Assembly (NCBI GenBank): GCA_031265015.1 | Contig: JAISDG010000200.1 | Span: 1-5,717 of the forward strand | DNA length: 5,717 bases | From: Spirochaetaceae bacterium | Lineage (GTDB): Bacteria; Spirochaetota; Spirochaetia; Treponematales; Breznakiellaceae | Direction of reading: 5' to 3' | Shown here: in pieces, positions 1 to 5,717 of the stretch | Layout of the letters: each line of letters begins with the position of its first letter | Numbering within the stretch: the first letter of the stretch is position 1 | Notes under the pieces: generated by a model | What the model was told of the DNA's origin: nothing | Seen by the model: only the letters and a program-made list of their open reading frames with translations | Database searches by the model: none | Program-made: the position numbers and the translations under genes

Positions 1-25
1 TCACGAGGTTCGTTCTGCAAGGAAA

Positions 26-117
26 TTATTAACTGCGGGGTCTACTACCATTTTGCTGCTGGCGTTACCAATTCTAACCGCCCTAAAGGGCGGGGTATTA
101 GACCCCACTGCGAATAA
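26..117. repeat. Nested inverted repeat, potential structured RNA or mobile-element end
   Basis: The arms at 26-49 and 94-117 are inverted copies matching at 19 of 24 positions. The strongest part, 37-49 against 94-106, matches at 12 of 13. Inside the loop, CCGCCC (78-83) and GGGCGG (88-93) form a perfect 6-bp stem with a TAAA loop, directly abutting the right arm so the two helices could stack. A competing hairpin is possible: GGGGT (92-96) with ACCCC (102-106) around a 5-nt loop, which would exclude the outer stem. No run of T follows on either strand, so a standard intrinsic terminator is unlikely. It could be a small RNA, a leader, or the end of an IS200/IS605-type element; the sequence alone does not decide. 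Confidence 0.6.
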
Positions 118-145
118 ACAAGATCAAACCATTAGGCACTAATAC

Positions 146-174
146 AGAGTAAATGATTAACTTTATTCTGTCAA
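146..174 (-). promoter_or_regulatory. Possible sigma70-type promoter pointing left
   Basis: On the minus strand a perfect TTGACA (complement of 169-174) is followed after exactly 17 bp by TACTCT (complement of 146-151), a -10 box matching TATAAT at only three of six positions. Transcription would start near 139-140 and run into the inverted repeat at 117-26. The perfect -35 box and ideal spacing argue for it; the weak -10 box and AT-rich background argue for chance. Confidence 0.3.
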
Positions 175-208
175 CATAAATTTTCAATCATTTTAGTATT
201 ACACCACC

Positions 209-230
209 AAAAATGGCGCATAACTTATGC
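209..230 (-). terminator. uvrC: Weak terminator-like hairpin after uvrC
   Basis: Just past the uvrC stop, 218-222 (GCATA) and 226-230 (TATGC) form a 5-bp stem with a 3-nt loop. On the minus transcript it is followed, after a short gap, by five T (complement of 209-213). The stem is short and AT-rich and the T run is not immediately adjacent, so this is a weak candidate; it is listed because of its position 6-27 bases past the stop codon. Confidence 0.25.
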
Positions 231-235
231 TATGC

Positions 236-2284
236 TTAATCCTTCTCCCCGTAATCCGGCGCCGGTTCCGCCGCCAGGCTGGAACCGGCATCCGTCGCGT
301 TCTCCGGCGTGTACGGGGCGGCCAGGGCGGCATCCGCCAGGGCGGCGGCCTTTCCGGCGCTTCGACGTCCGGAAAGGCCCCGGCTGCCCGGGGTAAAGGA
401 CCGCTTCCGTTCAACCGCGGCCAGCCGGACCGCGGCTCTGGCCGCCCGGGCCGCGGCTATACCGCAGCCGCAGGCCCGGGCAATGTCCTCCGGTTCCGCG
501 CCGGCAATTCCCTCAATACCCTGATAGTACCGGATCAGCGCCGCCGCCCGGCGGGGACCGATGCCTTCCACCGATTCCAGAGCTTCCAGCTTTAAGTCGC
601 CGGAACGGAGGCGCTGGTTTAATCCTGTGGCAAAACGGTGGGTTTCGTCCCGGACAAACTGGAGTACCTTAAGGGCTTCGGAACGGCGGTCAAGCCGCAC
701 CGGTTCCCCGGCATTGGGCAGCCAGATTTCTTCATCCCGTTTGGCTAATCCCGCTATATCGCAGTCTATGCCCAGCTCCTCCAGCACGCCCTTGGCGGCG
801 TTGACCTGGCCTATACCGCCGTCGATCAGAATCAGGTCCGGCAGTTCCCGGTTTTCCTTAAGAAGCCGGCGGTAGCGCCGTTCCACCGCTTCCCGCATGG
901 ACTGAAAATCGTCCACGATTCCCGCGGTGGTCCGGAGCTTAAAGTAACGGTAATTCTTTTTATCCGGCGCGCCGTTGGCAAAGCTGACAAGGGACGCCAC
1001 CGGATGTTTGCCGTCAAGCTGGGCTATGTCAAAACCTTCGATCCGCTCGGGCCGGTTTTGCAGGCCCAGGGCGGCTTTCAGTTCATCCAGGGCGGGCCCG
1101 GTACCCCGTTCCTTCAGCCGCCGCCGCAGGTCCTCTTCGGCATTTTGCCGGGTCATAGCCAGGATTGACCGGTGATGCCTGTCACCGTTGGCCGGACCGT
1201 TTTTTTCGTCCCGGTTTACTTCATCCAGGTTTACCAGAATCAATTCCGGCTCCAGGCCGAACTGTTCCCGAAACCACATCCGGAGCGGGCCGAAATCCGC
1301 GGAATCACCGCCGGGGGAATCCGGTTTCCGCGCCGGATCCGGGGGACCGGCTTTCTGTTCCGCCAGGTATATTTGCCCCGGCGGAAGCCGTTCCCCGTTG
1401 TAGTACCCCGCCATAAAGGTAACCAGGGATTCCCCGGCATCGGAAGCGCTTTTTGTCCGGTACAGTTCCCGGCCGGTCAGTCTTCCCTGCCGCATCGAGA
1501 AAACCGAAAACGTAGCCAGTACTCCCCCGGAAGCCCAGGCAATGTAGTCCCGGCCCTGGGGATCAAAGTCTATCACCACACTGCTTTCGCTGAGCCCTTC
1601 AATGGCTTTGAGCGCGTCTCTAAGCTGGCCGGCCCGTTCGTAACGGAGGGCCTTTGCCTCCGCCCGCATTTCCGCGGCCAGCTCTTCAACCAGGGCCTCC
1701 GTATTCCCGGACAAAAGCTTCCGCACCCGGCTTACCTGGAGGCTGTAGGCGGCCTCGGTGATTCTGCCGCAGCAGGGGGCATGGCAGCGGCCGATGTGGT
1801 AGTACATACAGGGGGTGGTCCGCTTCCGCTGGATCCGGCATTTCAGCAGGGGAAAAACCCGGTCGATAATGGACAGCAGGCCGTCCATGGCTCCCACATT
1901 GGCAAAGGGTCCGAAGTAGGAAGAACCGTCTTCAATAATATGGCGGGTTCTGAAAATCCGGGGGTACGAATCCCCGGTAAGCCGGATCACCGGATAGGTT
2001 TTGCCGTCCTTCAGGCTGATGTTGTACTTGGGACTGTGCTGCTTGATCAGGGTGTTTTCCAGGAGCAGGGCTTCGTATTCATCCTTGACGATGATCGTTT
2101 CAATGGAAGCGGCATGACGAACCAGAATACTGGTTTTTATGTCCTTTTCGCCGGAAAAGTATGAAGACAGCCGGTTCCGCAGAATCCGGGCCTTGCCCAC
2201 ATAGATAATGCGGTTTGCCTCGTCCCGCATAATGTAAACTCCCGGTTCCTGGGGAGCGTCTCTGGCGATCTTTTTAAGGTCCAT
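236..2284 (-). CDS. uvrC: UvrABC excinuclease subunit C
   Basis: UvrC makes the two incisions flanking a DNA lesion after UvrA and UvrB have loaded, in cytoplasmic nucleotide excision repair. Domains in order: the GIY-YIG nuclease for the 3' cut at about 12-98 (GVY 15-17, YVG 28-30, Arg38, metal ligand Glu76, Asn88); a cysteine cluster at Cys149, 159, 167 and 171, the positions linked to a 4Fe-4S cluster in this family; a UVR helical hairpin that contacts UvrB at about 197-231; the RNase H-like nuclease for the 5' cut with Asp419, Asp488 and His549; and tandem helix-hairpin-helix motifs at about 569-621. At 682 residues it exceeds the usual roughly 600 because of low-complexity insertions near 311-333 and 355-372 and an Ala-rich tail after about 622. 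The start fits the family N-terminus, although no good Shine-Dalgarno precedes it. Stop TAA at 238-236. Oddity: Gln422 stands where the family usually has His in the FDISH motif; the catalytic residues are intact. Confidence 0.98.
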   Translation of the reverse strand: MDLKKIARDAPQEPGVYIMRDEANRIIYVGKARILRNRLSSYFSGEKDIKTSILVRHAASIETIIVKDEYEALLLENTLIKQHSPKYNISLKDGKTYPVIRLTGDSYPRIFRTRHIIEDGSSYFGPFANVGAMDGLLSIIDRVFPLLKCRIQRKRTTPCMYYHIGRCHAPCCGRITEAAYSLQVSRVRKLLSGNTEALVEELAAEMRAEAKALRYERAGQLRDALKAIEGLSESSVVIDFDPQGRDYIAWASGGVLATFSVFSMRQGRLTGRELYRTKSASDAGESLVTFMAGYYNGERLPPGQIYLAEQKAGPPDPARKPDSPGGDSADFGPLRMWFREQFGLEPELILVNLDEVNRDEKNGPANGDRHHRSILAMTRQNAEEDLRRRLKERGTGPALDELKAALGLQNRPERIEGFDIAQLDGKHPVASLVSFANGAPDKKNYRYFKLRTTAGIVDDFQSMREAVERRYRRLLKENRELPDLILIDGGIGQVNAAKGVLEELGIDCDIAGLAKRDEEIWLPNAGEPVRLDRRSEALKVLQFVRDETHRFATGLNQRLRSGDLKLEALESVEGIGPRRAAALIRYYQGIEGIAGAEPEDIARACGCGIAAARAARAAVRLAAVERKRSFTPGSRGLSGRRSAGKAAALADAALAAPYTPENATDAGSSLAAEPAPDYGEKD
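347..379. repeat. Perfect 11-bp palindrome within uvrC tail
   Basis: GGCCTTTCCGG (347-357) and CCGGAAAGGCC (369-379) are exact inverted copies around an 11-nt loop, giving a GC-rich hairpin. It lies in codons for roughly residues 635-646 of UvrC, beyond the conserved helix-hairpin-helix region, where the protein is low complexity. It may be a chance product of GC-rich Ala/Gly/Arg codons, or a small palindromic insertion that stayed in frame. Confidence 0.6.
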
Positions 2285-2317
2285 ACATTAAATTACCGAT
2301 ATTTGTAAGGTATTACC
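2285..2317. promoter_or_regulatory. Divergent spacer between uvrC and the LamG gene
   Basis: Only 33 bp separate the two divergent start codons, and just 9 are G or C, in sharp contrast to the genes on both sides. Both transcripts must start here or inside the opposite gene, so the promoters overlap each other or coding sequence. I find no unambiguous -35/-10 pair in either direction; a TAAATT at 2289-2294 is a possible rightward -10 box without a good partner. Confidence 0.45.
2306..2310 (+). promoter_or_regulatory. Ribosome binding site of the LamG/FN3 gene
   Basis: TAAGG lies 7 nt before the ATG at 2318, a good match to the 16S rRNA anti-Shine-Dalgarno at normal spacing. It supports this start, which is also the one that yields a complete signal peptide. 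The next gene uses the same core at the same spacing. Confidence 0.75.
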
Positions 2318-4021
2318 ATGAAAAAGCTCTGGAAAGCCTTATTTTTAGTGTATAGCTTTTGTTCTCTGTTCGTCATCCCGGATCTGGATGCCGCGGAAAA
2401 AACCCTGATCCTGGGCGCTTCTTCCGGCTGGAACGCGGTAGAAAAACGAACCCAGGTTGGGGAATTTGCCGCTGTCAGGCCCCACAAAGTGCTGGCCCTG
2501 TCCTCCGCCTGGACAGCTTCGCCTTCCGGCGGAGGCGCCCGGGCGGGTACTCCGGACACCAATGAAGATATTCTGGCCCTCTATGCGGCGTACCGGAATT
2601 TTCCCGCCCGGGAAGCGGCTTTGGATCTGGCGGCAAGTTTTGACGAAAACCGGCCGGAACATTTTTCCGATGCCGCGGGCCGCTACCGGGTGCAGGTTTC
2701 GCCTTTGGTACAGGCGGCTAACGAACGCTGGGCCCGGTACGGTTCGGGGGCGGCGCTTTTTGCGGGACGGGACAGTACCGTAAGCTTTATACCGGGCCGT
2801 TCTTCCCTGTTCGCGCCGGGAAGGAATGTCCGGGATTTTACCATGGAATTCTGGCTCTATCCCAATACCGTGGAAAACGGCGGACAGATTTGCAGGTTTT
2901 CCGCCGCGGACAATCAGCGTATTATCTGCGAGTCTTCCAAGAACAGGCTCCGCTGGACCTTCCAGAATTTTTTTAGTCCGCCGGGAAACGGCCAGGGGCT
3001 TACAATTACCGTGGAAAGCAAAACTGCCCTGATCCCCCGGACCTGGACCCATCATCTTGTCCGTTACAATGCCGATACGGGGCTTCTGGAATACCTTATC
3101 AACGGCCGGGTGGAAAATACCGCGTATACTACCGGTTCGGGAAAAGAAGGCGGTGATGTATATACCCCCCGCCTTAACCGGGACGGCTCCTTTATACTGG
3201 GGGGCCGCTTTTCCGGCATGATCGACGAATTCCGTATTTATAACCGGGTTATTGAAGCGCCGGGCCGGCGGGCTTTGGAACAGCAAAGCCCTGCCGGCCT
3301 GGAACTGCCGGAACTGGCAAAGTTTCCCCGCGGCGGCGGCCGTATCGAAACCAGAACCCTCGATTTGGGGGAAACCGGTTCTGCAGTACTCAGAATAGAA
3401 GCTTCCGGCGGACGGCTTACCCCCGCGGGAGCCGGCCCCGGGGCGGTTAAGAATGTCTACGCGGGGCGGGGGGATTTCCGTTTTCCCGATAATTCGGCGC
3501 TGCAGTTTTTTATCAGAGCCGGAGAAGAACCCTATCGCTTTAATCAGATTCCCTGGGTACCCGTCGTACCCGGAGCGGAGATTCCCGCCGTGGTTCAGGG
3601 CCGTTATATACAGCTTGCCGCCGCGTTTTATCCCAGCGCCGACTGTGAAACCAGCCCCTATCTGGAAGAGGTACGAATCGTTTATGACAGCAACGAAGCC
3701 CCCTATCCTCCTTCCCTGGTAATTGCCCGGGCCCTGGACGGGGGGGTGGAACTTTCCTGGCGGTCCAGTCCCGATGCGGATACCAGGGGTTATCTTGTCT
3801 ATTACGGAACCTCTCCGGGAGTATATTACGGCGAAGGGGCGGCGCCGGGTCCTTCCCCCATTAACGCAGGAAACCGCAATTCCCTGCGCATTGACGGCCT
3901 GAGGAACGGAACCCTGTACTTTTTTGCGGTCAGCGCCTATGACGGTCCGGGGTCCGGGGATCCGCATCAGGGCAAATTTTCCAAAGAAGTAAGCGCCCGG
4001 CCCCTAAGGACGAACCCATGA
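2318..4021 (+). CDS. Exported LamG-like and fibronectin type III domain protein
   Basis: A 567-residue protein of unknown specific role. An N-terminal signal peptide is visible (Lys2-Lys3, hydrophobic core about 4-20, likely cleavage after Ala25 or Ala26). There is no convincing lipobox, so it is probably periplasmic or released. Residues 27-140 match nothing I recognise. Residues about 145-312 look like a LamG/concanavalin-like sandwich: EFWLYP from 177, Trp243-Thr-His-His, YLING at 259-263, and a closing GMIDEFRIYN at 300-309. Residues about 345-460 appear beta-rich, with no family I can name. A fibronectin type III domain fills about 462-564 (Trp481, Tyr492, and NGTLYFFAVSAYD from 530). 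Such domains commonly bind glycans or proteins at the cell surface; no catalytic motif is seen. The stop TGA overlaps the next start. The domain calls are by eye; the ligand is unknown. Confidence 0.87.
   Translation: MKKLWKALFLVYSFCSLFVIPDLDAAEKTLILGASSGWNAVEKRTQVGEFAAVRPHKVLALSSAWTASPSGGGARAGTPDTNEDILALYAAYRNFPAREAALDLAASFDENRPEHFSDAAGRYRVQVSPLVQAANERWARYGSGAALFAGRDSTVSFIPGRSSLFAPGRNVRDFTMEFWLYPNTVENGGQICRFSAADNQRIICESSKNRLRWTFQNFFSPPGNGQGLTITVESKTALIPRTWTHHLVRYNADTGLLEYLINGRVENTAYTTGSGKEGGDVYTPRLNRDGSFILGGRFSGMIDEFRIYNRVIEAPGRRALEQQSPAGLELPELAKFPRGGGRIETRTLDLGETGSAVLRIEASGGRLTPAGAGPGAVKNVYAGRGDFRFPDNSALQFFIRAGEEPYRFNQIPWVPVVPGAEIPAVVQGRYIQLAAAFYPSADCETSPYLEEVRIVYDSNEAPYPPSLVIARALDGGVELSWRSSPDADTRGYLVYYGTSPGVYYGEGAAPGPSPINAGNRNSLRIDGLRNGTLYFFAVSAYDGPGSGDPHQGKFSKEVSARPLRTNP
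4005..4010 (+). promoter_or_regulatory. Ribosome binding site of the TPR gene
   Basis: TAAGGA sits 7 nt before the ATG at 4018, inside the last codons of the upstream gene. It fixes the start of the TPR gene and, with the ATGA overlap at 4018-4021, points to translational coupling of the two genes. Confidence 0.8.
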
Positions 4022-5717
4022 GCCCTGATGTCCAGGATATTTTAGACCGCGCCAAAGGATCCGCCCGGGTAGGGGATCACGAGGAAGCGGAACGCCTGCT
4101 TAAGCAGTACCTGTCCAAAAAAGCGGATGACCGTTCCGCCCATCTTTTGCTGGGGACTACCCTGGCAAAGGAAGAGAAACTCGATGAGGCGGCGGATGAA
4201 TTTACCACCCTGCTGGCAAAAAATCCCCGGGATGTGGAGGCCCTGAACAATCTGGCGGTTATTTACCGCCGCCAGGACAAGCTCCAGGATGCGTTAGGCG
4301 CCATGATGGATGCCATTGACATTGATCCCACCAGGGCGGAATTTCATTACAACATAGGAAACATTCACAAACAGCTGGGGAACCTGAAAGCCGCGTCCAT
4401 GGCTTACTCCAAGGTTGTGGAACTGAATCCCGATTATGTCCATGCGTATAACAACCTGGGAACAATCTACGATCAGCTCCACGAATACGAGAAGGCCTAC
4501 AATATGTTCCGCCGGGGCCTGGCGCTGGACCGGAACAATCCTACCCTGCATTTTAACTATGGCGTGGCCCTGGAAGCCAACAGCCGTTTCGGCGACGCCT
4601 TGAACGAATACAAGGCTGCGCTCAGAAGCAAGCCCGGCTGGCTCCAGGCGATGAACAATATGGGAATTATCCTGTTTAAGCAGGGCCAGCATACCAAAGC
4701 CATGGAGGCTTTTAACCGGATCCTTCATACGGATCCCCTCAATGCCGAAGCCCGGAACAATATGGGAGTGGTTCTGGCGGATCAGGGCAGGACTAAAGAG
4801 GCGATAGAAAATTACCGCCGGGCCATAGAGGCGGATCCCAAATACGTTAAAGCGGTGGTAAATCTGGAACGGGTTCTGGAAGACTCGGGGGATTTTGCCG
4901 ACGCGGTGGTGGAGCTGGAAAAGCTGATCAAGCTGGTGCCCAACAGTGTGGATGTACACTGCCGCCTGGCTTCGCTTTACCTGAAGATGGAACGTTACCC
5001 CGAAGCCCTGCAGCAGTCCATGGCGGCCCTTGACTGGGAGCCGGAAAACATTCAAGCCCTGCGGATCCAGGGCGCCACCCAGCGGGTTATGGGCAACGAC
5101 GCGGAAGCCCAGAAGATATTTGAAAAGATCCTGACCATTGATCCGGGAAACTACGCGTTCCAGCTGGATCTGGCGGATATTCATTTTCGCCACAAAGAAT
5201 ACAAAGATGCGGAAGAACGGATCATGGCGTATCTGGCCCGGCGTCCCAATGACCGGAAAGCGAAGATGCTGCTGGGCCGGCTCTATGCCGAAATGGGAAA
5301 CCGTACCCACGCCATTCAGATTTTTGAAGAACTGGTCAAGGCGGACCCCAACGATACCGAGGTCCTTGCCGCCGCCGCGGAACTTCACAAGGACGCGGGA
5401 GAGGTGGAAAAGGCCCTGCGGACCGCCGATAAGCTGGTAAATCTGCAGGGCAAGCGGGCAACCCCGGATGATCTTTCGGATCTGAACGAATCCCTGGCTT
5501 TCTACGAAAACGCTGTCAAGGCTTATTCATCGGACGTGACCCGCATGTGGGATAAAAATCTTAAACTGCTCCAGGAGTCTGCCGAGGGGGAAAAAGGCGA
5601 AGAAGGGGACGTAGACATGTCTCTTTTTATGGGGGCGGTTGAAAAAGCTCCTCCGGTGGATGAAGAGACGGAAGCTCTTTTTATTGAAGATCCCGAAGCG
5701 GAACCGGAAGAGGACGA
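4018..5717 (+). CDS. Tetratricopeptide repeat protein, 3' end outside window
   Basis: The first 566 residues are present and no stop is reached. From residue 7 to 482 the protein is a gapless run of fourteen 34-residue TPR units, enough for about two superhelical turns. All fourteen have Ala at TPR position 20 and eleven have Pro at position 32. The first (7-40) and last (449-482) are the most degenerate. Asn occupies position 6 in seven consecutive units: residues 78, 112, 146, 180, 214, 248 and 282. A linker follows, then an acidic tail from about 522 with 18 Asp/Glu in 45 residues and two LF-containing segments (SLF 535-537, ALF 553-555). There is no signal peptide or membrane segment, so it is probably cytoplasmic. 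TPR superhelices are protein-binding scaffolds; no catalytic domain is seen up to the cut. It is co-translated with the LamG/FN3 gene, but the partner it binds cannot be read from sequence. Confidence 0.95.
   Translation, partial: MSPDVQDILDRAKGSARVGDHEEAERLLKQYLSKKADDRSAHLLLGTTLAKEEKLDEAADEFTTLLAKNPRDVEALNNLAVIYRRQDKLQDALGAMMDAIDIDPTRAEFHYNIGNIHKQLGNLKAASMAYSKVVELNPDYVHAYNNLGTIYDQLHEYEKAYNMFRRGLALDRNNPTLHFNYGVALEANSRFGDALNEYKAALRSKPGWLQAMNNMGIILFKQGQHTKAMEAFNRILHTDPLNAEARNNMGVVLADQGRTKEAIENYRRAIEADPKYVKAVVNLERVLEDSGDFADAVVELEKLIKLVPNSVDVHCRLASLYLKMERYPEALQQSMAALDWEPENIQALRIQGATQRVMGNDAEAQKIFEKILTIDPGNYAFQLDLADIHFRHKEYKDAEERIMAYLARRPNDRKAKMLLGRLYAEMGNRTHAIQIFEELVKADPNDTEVLAAAAELHKDAGEVEKALRTADKLVNLQGKRATPDDLSDLNESLAFYENAVKAYSSDVTRMWDKNLKLLQESAEGEKGEEGDVDMSLFMGAVEKAPPVDEETEALFIEDPEAEPEED
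4036..5463 (+). repeat. Fourteen tandem TPR units (102 bp each)
   Basis: The coding region divides exactly into 14 units of 102 bp with no insertion or deletion between them. The conservation is at the protein level (small residue at position 8, Ala at 20, Pro at 32 in most); the DNA copies are diverged, so this is an old repeat array rather than a recently expanded or phase-variable one. Confidence 0.9.

Larger units (their letters stand above)
1..235. other. Intergenic stretch left of uvrC, no confident gene
   Basis: This is the region downstream of uvrC, reaching the left window edge. The part from about 118 on is AT-rich (17 G/C of 60 in 121-180 and 18 of 60 in 181-240), unlike the GC-rich genes, and has stops in all frames. 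The left part is open from the edge in plus frame 1 to a TAA at 115-117 and in plus frame 2 to a TAA at 140-142. Either could be the last codons of a gene starting outside the window, but neither can be assigned with confidence. A minus-strand frame of about 40 codons ends in TGA at 1-3 and lacks a convincing start. The structures inside this stretch are listed separately. Confidence 0.7.

Noticed and set aside
53..70. Minus-strand text GTAACGCCAGCAGC resembling the 16S rRNA 530 loop
   Set aside because: Only a short partial match to GTGCCAGCAGCCGCGG, and nothing around it resembles 16S rRNA.
1..126. Minus-strand short frame ending in TGA at 1-3
   Set aside because: About 40 codons, no ribosome site before its GTG or ATG, and it spans the inverted repeat; more likely chance.
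415..457. Three copies of CCGCGGC at 415-421, 430-436 and 451-457
   Set aside because: They follow from Ala/Arg codons in the second helix-hairpin-helix of UvrC (an AAAR/AARAAV-type sequence); spacing is irregular, so they are not a regulatory or CRISPR-like repeat.
227..595. Plus-strand open frame of 122 codons over the uvrC 3' end
   Set aside because: The product is Arg/Gly/Pro-rich with no pattern, and the same DNA encodes the UvrC helix-hairpin-helix region on the other strand.
1172..2164. Plus-strand open frame of 330 codons opposite uvrC
   Set aside because: It is antisense to the conserved core of UvrC, with no ribosome site or recognisable domain.
2353..2364. Cys15 of the LamG/FN3 protein as a lipoprotein attachment site
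   Set aside because: The residues before it (Tyr-Ser-Phe) do not fit a lipobox, and Cys15 sits in the middle of the hydrophobic core rather than at its end.
2345..3967. Minus-strand open frame of 540 codons opposite the LamG/FN3 gene
   Set aside because: The sense frame has a signal peptide, a ribosome site and recognisable domains; the antisense product is Gly/Arg-rich without any domain. Long antisense frames arise readily in GC-rich codons.
4294..5388. Minus-strand open frame of 364 codons opposite the TPR gene
   Set aside because: It lies wholly within a perfect 14-unit TPR array on the plus strand and shows no family features.

Overview
This looks like an ordinary chromosomal segment from a GC-rich spirochaete, most likely a Treponema. 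I infer this from the large UvrC, the exported LamG plus fibronectin type III protein and the adjacent long TPR protein, which together look treponemal. No search was run, so the genus is a judgement. The coding DNA is GC-rich; the flanking non-coding DNA is strongly AT-rich (about 29 % G+C over 121-240).

Layout: (1) 1-235 has no confident gene. Its left half (26-117) holds a nested inverted repeat able to form a two-helix structure. Its AT-rich right half holds a plausible leftward promoter and a weak terminator-like hairpin for uvrC. Reading frames that are open at the left edge could be the end of a gene outside the window; one resembles the tail of a TnpB-type protein, but only weakly. 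(2) 236-2284, minus strand: uvrC, the nuclease subunit of the UvrABC excinuclease, with all catalytic residues and four clustered cysteines. It carries two low-complexity insertions and an Ala-rich C-terminal tail, the latter containing a perfect 11-bp DNA palindrome. (3) 2285-2317: a 33-bp AT-rich divergent spacer. (4) 2318-4021, plus strand: a secreted or periplasmic protein with signal peptide, LamG-like domain, an unnamed beta-rich region and a fibronectin type III domain. (5) 4018-5717, plus strand, cut by the window end: a protein of 14 gapless tetratricopeptide repeats followed by a linker and an acidic tail. Its start codon overlaps the stop of gene 4 (ATGA), so the two form a translationally coupled pair.

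uvrC is a housekeeping DNA repair gene with no evident functional link to the divergent pair. The plus-strand pair combines an exported recognition-type protein with a TPR scaffold lacking any export signal, so they probably share expression rather than a direct complex. The most distinctive observations are the unbroken Asn ladder through seven consecutive TPRs, the structured element at 26-117 with a promoter facing it, and the palindrome inside the uvrC tail. I see no clear novel defence or mobile system.
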